A stretch of 64,000 bases of DNA from Suillus spraguei (Eukaryota > Basidiomycota > Agaricomycetes > Boletales > Suillaceae): contig JABCPU010000053.1 in assembly GCA_016800925.1 (NCBI GenBank), positions 124,001 to 188,000 on the forward strand, in the 5' to 3' direction. A model generated the notes under the pieces. It was not told the origin of the DNA. It saw only the letters and a program-made list of their open reading frames with translations, and made no database searches. Positions 57,194-64,000 of the stretch are shown here, in pieces; the stretch's first letter is position 1, and each line of letters opens with the position of its first letter. Position numbers and translations under genes: made by a program.

Positions 57194-59117
57194 TGCATTC
57201 ACTCAGAGAGCTTAAGCTACACTTTCGAATTTTGGCAGTTTATGCGCTTTCGTACTTCATTCCCATCCTCTGCGAGGCCTTGGTGAGTCCTTGTGTTTTT
57301 CTCCTGGGTCTGGTAGCGGGAGCTGATATGTACTACTATTGGCTGCTAGGCACGGCGCATCGTACGACTCTCCTTACGACAAATCCATCACGATCATTCA
57401 TTCACGAACTTTTTTTTTCGCTCTCAAGATTCAGTTCCTTCAACATACCCATATTACTCCTATATATTCAGGTTGTAACAGCTATACACGATAAATTCGG
57501 GATCTTCGCAATCGGGACAGAATGACACGGCAGTTAAACTATGTGTCATCAAAACCACAATACTGGGCATGATGACTGTCCTCGGGACCCGCCAGTGAGC
57601 TTGAACGTGATCCGAACATCACGTCGGTTTAGTTTGTCAGAGCATGTTGCCGTTTAATGCCATTGGAAGCAATTACACCGGAAGAGTTCGATGATTGTGC
57701 CAAACCTTCTTCAGTGGCTCTGCCAGATATGCGGATGTATTTCTTACCTCTACCGGCGATGTGGTGGCCATCTGGTCAAATGCCATCTCAACTATACGTG
57801 CTTTTCAACCTTCAGGAGCTGTTTTTATGTTTTTGTATCCTAAACGATGGTATGCTCTCACGGGCCCGACCCTGCTGACCGTTCGGAGTGTATAGCACTG
57901 AGCACAAAGTTGTGCGCTCGAAGTGGTCGATTGCTCTATTCATCTCTAATTCTTTAGCCACACCTGCACTATTCCACCCCGCGATGCACCCCCGAATGTC
58001 TCGTTGTCTATGTGCAAATACGACAATATTCACCTACCTTGAATGACACTGGAATGCTCTTTGTTATCACTTCCCAGACTGGGAAAGCTCCTTCCGTCGT
58101 CTGCTGGTGAACTATGTAGTGTCCCGACGCATACTGGTCTTCTATAGACAAGGCTTTTGTCCTTGGAGTTCTTACTTTTGCAAATAGTTGTAAGTGACGC
58201 CACATTAGCTCCTCCTTCCAATCGACTCAAGGCTGATTCTTTGTTATCGTTATTCGCCTTGTCGTTAGGGTATACATATTTGAGGCGTACGTACTACGCC
58301 CTCCTAAAAGGGATGCATTAATGAATTTTGATGCACCTTCGCGGAGGAAGACGGACATGAACGGATAGAGATATCCGCTTTACCAGGCGTCCTACTAGTA
58401 CTAGTGGGGAAACCGTACTACATTGCGTAGACAGGAACGGGAAGCTCGAGTAATTTACATTAAAAAAATCAACACCTAACGTTGTCGTCGACGACCCGCT
58501 GAATTATTTAAGCATAGAATCTATGTTTTTTGTTGGATGATAGTAATAACGTTAGCTATACGTACATGATAACGATACTATAATTTTCGGTGTATACGTC
58601 CCTTTGTTCTTTCCACTGAGAACATTCATGATCAATATCATTGAGTGCGCTGAAGAAAATTTTCGTAGAGCGACGGCGGCAATCATCGAACAAGTATAGT
58701 GAGAAAAAAAGCACGTCTGTACAGTGTAAAGGTTCGAATTCGTTTGACAGCCATTGGAAACATACTCACAGTGTTGACAGACTCATCATAATGGTCAGTC
58801 TAGAAGTTCTGATGCTAATACGCCAGCTATGGGACTTGACGTAATGATATTCTGCACGCCCTACGAGGGAAAATAGTGTACTATGATAGCAGAGCCAGCA
58901 CAGTGCTGAATTGATCTCAGTAGTATATGACCCAGATATTTACGATGAAGCAGCAAAATATCATTTTTCGCTCGTAGCCCATCACATAAAGTACATATTA
59001 CTTGTATCCTTAATTAATCAGCCTTCATCTTTGCTTCGGGAGCGATTCGGCAATGCCCGTTATACTTGCTGTTGGCAGGAAATTGTGAGATTCGTGTAAA
59101 GTATACCAACAACCGCG
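57194..59117. other. Long intergenic stretch, no gene recognised
   Basis: About 1.9 kb. A plus-strand frame at 57181-57525 continues from the LIS1 end and looks hydrophobic but is probably 3' UTR. Minus-strand frames near 58008-58230 share a GTAGGTG splice-like site but form no known protein. The start of a kinesin transcript lies at its right end. Confidence 0.4.
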
Positions 59118-62100
59118 ATGGCGCCCTCGTCGTCCTCGTCCTCGTCGGGCGCGTCGACATCCGTGCAAGTCGGTGAGATTTGTATAAGAATTTTTATTAT
59201 ACATCTTGCTAATCTTCTGAATACAGCACTGCGTATACGGCCAACGACCACGCAGGACACCGTTTCCATTCCCGCTCGTTTTCAACGGATCGTCATTCAT
59301 GGAACCTCTTCTACTAGTGTGACCGTAGATGCTTCCTCTGCTGCTCCTACTGCATCTGGTTCTGCTACTGCCGTCGCAACTCCATCCACTGCCGCCGGGA
59401 AAAAGCAGGTGTTCACTTTCGATCAAGTCCATCCTCCCACCGTCACCCAGCATTCACTCTTCACAAGTACTGCCCAACCACTCATCTCACGTTTCATGGA
59501 AGGATTTAATTGTACAATTCTCGCCTACGGACAAACAAGCAGCGGAAAGACATTTACCATGACTGGTATGGACCTTGATGCGGACCCCTCAGATCCTAAT
59601 AATGGTATGGGCATCATACCGAGAGCCGTTTCTACTATATTCTCGCAGGCGAGAAAACTTAAAGAACAACGTGGCGGAACGTGGAATTACAGCATAAAAG
59701 GGTCATTTATAGAAGTGTATAACGAGGATTTGATCGATTTGCTCAGTTCCGACGAGGCAACTGGGTTGCGGCGCGAGGTACAGATTAGAGAAGGGAAAGA
59801 CGGGTCTATAATCTGGGGCGGCCTACGTGAAGTGACGGTGCGAAATAGCAATGAAGTTATGCAGTAAGTCTTCTTCCTTAACCGGTGACTTAGCTGAGAA
59901 TACGAATTCTATAGCCTTATCCGCCAGGGAACTGCGATAAGAAGAACGAACGAAACGGATATGAACGCTCAATCATCTCGTTCTCATGCGATCTTTTCTC
60001 TAACACTGACCCAGAAGAAATACACTGGCTCGGGCGTACCGCCTCGTTCATCTTCACCATTACCACCTGGTGGCCGTTCCCCATCGCGTCTTGCTCGTCC
60101 TGGGTCATTGTATACAACTGGTAGCTCCCCCAATGCAAGAGTGTCGTCGCCTACTATGGGTAGGCCATCGACTCCGAGTTTTCAAGCAGCTATGGGACGA
60201 GGCGGAGGACTGCGTCCTGCAAGCTCTCTTGGTCTTCGCCCCCCTGATAGCCGGCAGGATGATGATGAGAACGGCGATTGGACCACTATAGTGTCGAAGT
60301 TTCACTTCGTCGACCTGGCTGGTTCGGAGCGCGTATGTTATGCAATTTCAGTCTCAAAATTTTGGTATGCTAACTTCCGTTACAGTTAAAACGTACCGCT
60401 GCTGCGGGAGAGCGAATTAAAGAGGGAATCTCCATCAACAGCGGTCTTCTCGCTCTTGGTAACGTTATATCAGCACTAGGTGACCCTTCACGTGCGAAGT
60501 CGCATACTAACTCTCACGTTCCCTATCGCGACTCCAAGCTCACTCGCCTCCTTCAAGATTCGCTTGGGGGAAATGCACATACTCTCATGATTGCTTGTGT
60601 CAGTCCCACGGAGTGGAACATCGGTGAAACTGTCAACACATTGAAGTATGCCAATCGCGCCCGAAATATCAAGAACCGTGCGGTTGTCAACGAAAGGGAG
60701 GATGGTTGGGATGATATCGAATGGCTACAAGGAACGGTCACGCGTCTTCGCAAGGAGGTCAAACAACTCAAAGAAGGCGGCCTTATCATTTCTTCTGGCT
60801 CTGCGAATTCCTCTCCAGCTGTTGGTGAGGTGACGGAGGCAAACTCCAAAAAGATCCTTGCACAAATGACAAACCTTCAGAATAATTATGAGAGTTTGCG
60901 CGAGAAGTACGTGGAGCGGACGGAAGACTTGACTCGCTTACGTCGCGAAATTGGCGAGCGTCACCGCACGTCATCTGGCGGGACTGTTGGCGGTACGGCT
61001 AAATACGAAGAGATCGTTGGACCGGTCATTGAGGAATACGAGAAGACTATCAGCGCCATGGAGGCTGAGTTGGGCCTTAATCGGGCCGCGCTTAGGCTCA
61101 CCAATGACATGATGGAGGAAAAAGAAGAAGAGCTTGCCCAGATCATTGAGAGACATTCTGCGACTGAATTGTACGTCGAGGAATTGCGTACGCGGCTGGC
61201 GAAGCTTACGGAACGGGAGGCATCGACTGAGGTTTGCAATGACTTCATTAAATCAAATCACACTCCTAATTTGATTCATTCAACACAGGCCTACGTCCGT
61301 GACCTAGAGGAGAAGATGAAGTGTTGTGACGAAACATCTATGTCATCGAGCGAGTCACTAACTGACCTGAAGCGCGAAGTCTCCCGTTATAAAGAGGCCG
61401 AATCGCACTCAGCCTCGTACATAGCTGACCTCGAAGCTCGCCTTGCCCGCTCTGACGAATCGGTGTTATCCTTGCAGCAGACGATCGAGCGACTCGAGAA
61501 TGACTGTGAACGTCGAAGAGAGGAAGTTCAGGCTTTGACAACACGCTTGGAGAATCTTAGCCAGGACGGTGCTAGTTGGCGGACTGATCTCGAGGAAAGG
61601 GAGAAGAGAGTTAAAGAACTGGAGCAGAAGATGGAAGCCTGGGAGCGAAAGAGGAAAGAGGCCAACGAAGATCGCATCCGGCTTGGTGATGTGGTTGGTG
61701 AGGTCGAGCTGGCGAAACGTAGTCTCGAGTCTTTGAACGGCGGGAGCACCAAAGTCAATTTTCCTAATACTGCCGATGCCAGCACGCCTGCTGCTATGGA
61801 CCCTTCCGTCAAGAATCAATTGGTCGCCCTGCGGCAAACTCACGCTGCGACACTCATAGATCTTTCGTCTGTTTCCAAGAAGTACCAGGATGCCCTTCAG
61901 GAGATTGCCGATCTTGCTGCGCAAATTCAGGAAGCTAAACTCAATAATCCGACTATTCCGGAAACTTCAGCCGTTGATAAAGTGGACACCCCGCCGCCAT
62001 TCCGTCGTCGAATGACGTCCTCTAGGAGTCGAGAGGGTCTTTCCGACCCTGTATATGATCCAGTTGGTCGACGTCTTTTTTTCAGGCAAGCAGCCTCCGT

Positions 62101-64000
62101 AGATTCTCTTCATGGAAGGTATGTTTCGAATGACACTTGTGTTTCATCGAGTTTGAATTTTCTGCAGGGCATTACTTCAATCGTTACCGCAATCGCTTTC
62201 ACTTTCGCAGGAGCTCTCATCAGCGAGGTCTCGAGAGACTTCGATATCGAGCCACGGAAGCAGTGGTTCCGTCTCGCATTCTCCATTGCATCGTCCGAAC
62301 CTTTCCATCTCTCTTTCTGGTACCACCACTCCCATTGAACAGCGCTCGGCGGTGAGCATGGAGAAGGAGATTATGCGCTTGCAAGAGGTCCTTAGGGAGC
62401 GTGAAGCTGAAATTAGCACTCTTGAGTCTTCGCTGAAGGCACAGGAACAGGCTGCACCAACTCCGGCTGGACCGCATGCTCTCCAATCCACAGAAGCTGA
62501 TGATTTGACACGCCTTTCGCCCAAGACTATTCAAAAGTTCGACGCTGTTCGAAAGAGCATGAAACTACATCACGATCTCATCCCTGATGTTGATGGTGAT
62601 GCACCTGATAATGATGTCGATGAATCGCTCGACAGGTTAAATGAACTTATGTTGTATGTCCATGGCCTATGTCCTGTTTTGTTTCCTAATTCCTCGTCCA
62701 TTGTCCAGGTCTATGGCACAGAAGGAGTCTCAGCACAAAGAACTCGTTGACTCCCTTCATGTTCAACTTGCTCTAGTGCAACGTGCGCACGATGAGTTGA
62801 CCACTCTTTCTAGGGATCAGGTAGGCAGAAAATCCTCAACTAATCATGCATGTTAGACACTAATGGCATGCAGGCGCTGAACATGTCTACCGAACTTGAT
62901 GGTCTTCGTGCCAAACACCATGAGGATCTGTTGGAGTTGGAGGCCGTCAAGCAGCACGAGGCAGAACTTCTCGCATCCATCAAGATAGCTCAGGAGAGTC
63001 ACGCTGCTGAGCTTGCGGAGCTAAGGTCCGAGCACGAAGATGCTCTTCGTGCGAAAGGAATCGAAATCGAGGAATTGATCTCTCGTTTGAAAGATGAGCA
63101 TCAAACATCTCTTGGTACTTTACGAGAACAGCTGTCAGAGGCATGCGCAGCTCTGGAAAAGGCCCTCGAGGAGCATGAGAGTGCCTTCGGCAAGCTCCAG
63201 GCCGAACACGACGAAGTCCTCCAACGACATTCTCAAGAGGCTAAGAAGATTCTCGAGCGCACCATCGAGGAGCATCAGCGCGCTATGACCAAATCCAAGG
63301 CTGATCATGCAGAAGTCTTGAAGTCCAAAGACGAGCAAGTAGCTACCGACCTCCACCGCACTGAAGAAGAGTACTACAATGCGCTCACGAAACTTCGCAA
63401 GGACCACACAGATGCTTTGCAAAGGCAAACTATTGAATCCGCTGCAATGCTTGAGCGCTTGCGTGAGGATCACGCTAGTGAGCTCCGCATGTTTGAGAAA
63501 GCTCGCGAATGCTCCTTGTCAGAGTCAGAGTCTTCTCGTGATTCGGCGCTCCGCGACCTTCAGGACGAGCATGCTGCTGCCGTTGCAAGAAAGGAGGCTG
63601 CATATGCGGAAGATGTAGAAAAACTCAAGAGTGAACATGCGCGCCTCCTTTCGAACAAAGAGGAGGACTATAGAGCAAGGCGTGAGCATCTGAAATCCGA
63701 GCATGCCACTGCCATGGCTGTCCTCAGGGAGGAGTCGGAAGCTCAAGTGGAGCAGCTCACGAAGGCCCTGGCGCGTCTGGAGGAAGAAACAGCTGCTACA
63801 AATGCGAAGTTGCGCGAGGAGCATGTATCCACTACTCGGGTTCTGACAGAACAGCATGCAGTGTCACTCCTACAGATCACTCGTGGTCACGAGGAAGAGA
63901 CTGCTCGGCTCAAGTTGTCGCATATCTCTGAACTCAACGACGCGGCTGTAAAAGCTCAGGAAGAATACGCATCCCTCCTCACGTCCCATGCAGCGGCAAT
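59118..64000 (+). CDS. Long kinesin with N-terminal motor (kinesin-4/KIF4-KIF21-like), truncated by the window end
   Basis: The protein opens [18 protein letters not shown]. The motor domain follows after an intron: [11 protein letters not shown], then [14 protein letters not shown] (P-loop, with Ser for the usual Gly). Switch I is [13 protein letters not shown]. Switch II is [41 protein letters not shown], followed by [19 protein letters not shown] and [11 protein letters not shown]. Between switch I and switch II lies an insert of about 90 residues rich in Ser/Pro/Arg (60010-60290). The rest is mostly coiled coil. Repeating blocks of DLEARL-, HEDAL- and EEH-type heptads run to the end of the window, where the frame is still open. 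Family placement rests on the long stalk and N-terminal motor. An exact class would need a tree. Confidence 0.9.

Noticed and set aside
57181..57525. 114-residue hydrophobic frame after LIS1
   Set aside because: It overlaps the LIS1 stop codon in another frame and has no homology features. It is probably 3' UTR.

Overview
This is a gene-dense stretch of nuclear DNA from a filamentous basidiomycete, most likely an Agaricomycete. The genes carry many introns of about 45 to 65 nt, with GT or GC donors and short pyrimidine tracts. Several protein families are typical of or restricted to mushrooms: DUF6593, a Gly/Ile/Val-rich mini-protein, and a CaaX-type pheromone precursor. The encoded proteome is eukaryotic throughout (histone H1, LIS1, Tel2, Rmd5, YTH, kinesin, RagA). 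No rRNA, complete tRNA, CRISPR array or intact transposon was found.

Layout. 0-8 kb: an unrecognised partial gene (-), a TEA/ATTS-domain transcription factor (+), a 46-residue CaaX pheromone precursor (+), a bestrophin-family channel (+) and the complex I 24 kDa subunit (-). 8.5-18.3 kb: aldo-keto reductase (+), TEL2 (-), NSA1/WDR74 (-), RMD5/GID2 E3 ligase (+) and a putatively myristoylated unknown (-). 19.9-26.5 kb: a 66-residue mini-protein (-), a membrane-anchored acyl-CoA-synthetase-like enzyme (-) and two linker histone H1 genes in tandem (+). 26.7-40.4 kb is the most dynamic part. It holds a degenerate DUF6593 copy, an intact DUF6593 gene, and two directly repeated Ca2+/H+ exchanger (CAX) genes flanking a Na+/K+-type (IIC) P-type ATPase. 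40.6-64 kb: Gtr1/RagA (-), lumazine synthase (-), an SRP40/Nopp140-type nucleolar protein (+), a TilS-like tRNA lysidine synthase (+), an alpha/beta hydrolase (-), a YTH-domain m6A reader (+), a divergent UPF0261/TIM-barrel pair, LIS1/NudF (+) and a long kinesin running off the window end (+).

Functional themes. Ion homeostasis is represented by CAX-ATPase-CAX and bestrophin. TOR/nutrient signalling is represented by Gtr1, Tel2 and the GID subunit. Ribosome biogenesis is represented by Nsa1 and SRP40, chromatin by the two H1 genes, and microtubule transport by LIS1 and the kinesin. The most notable small gene is the pheromone precursor. It lies in an otherwise empty intergenic region with a TATA box, and no STE3 receptor is visible nearby.

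Several observations need care. The two CAX copies share a 130-nt perfectly identical tract spanning an intron, which suggests gene conversion. One copy has an apparent 1-nt frameshift and the other an E-to-D change in a core transport motif. Two further genes (the second H1 and the alpha/beta hydrolase) also show single-base offsets near base runs, so assembly error must be excluded. Exon boundaries were inferred by eye from conserved protein continuity and splice consensus.
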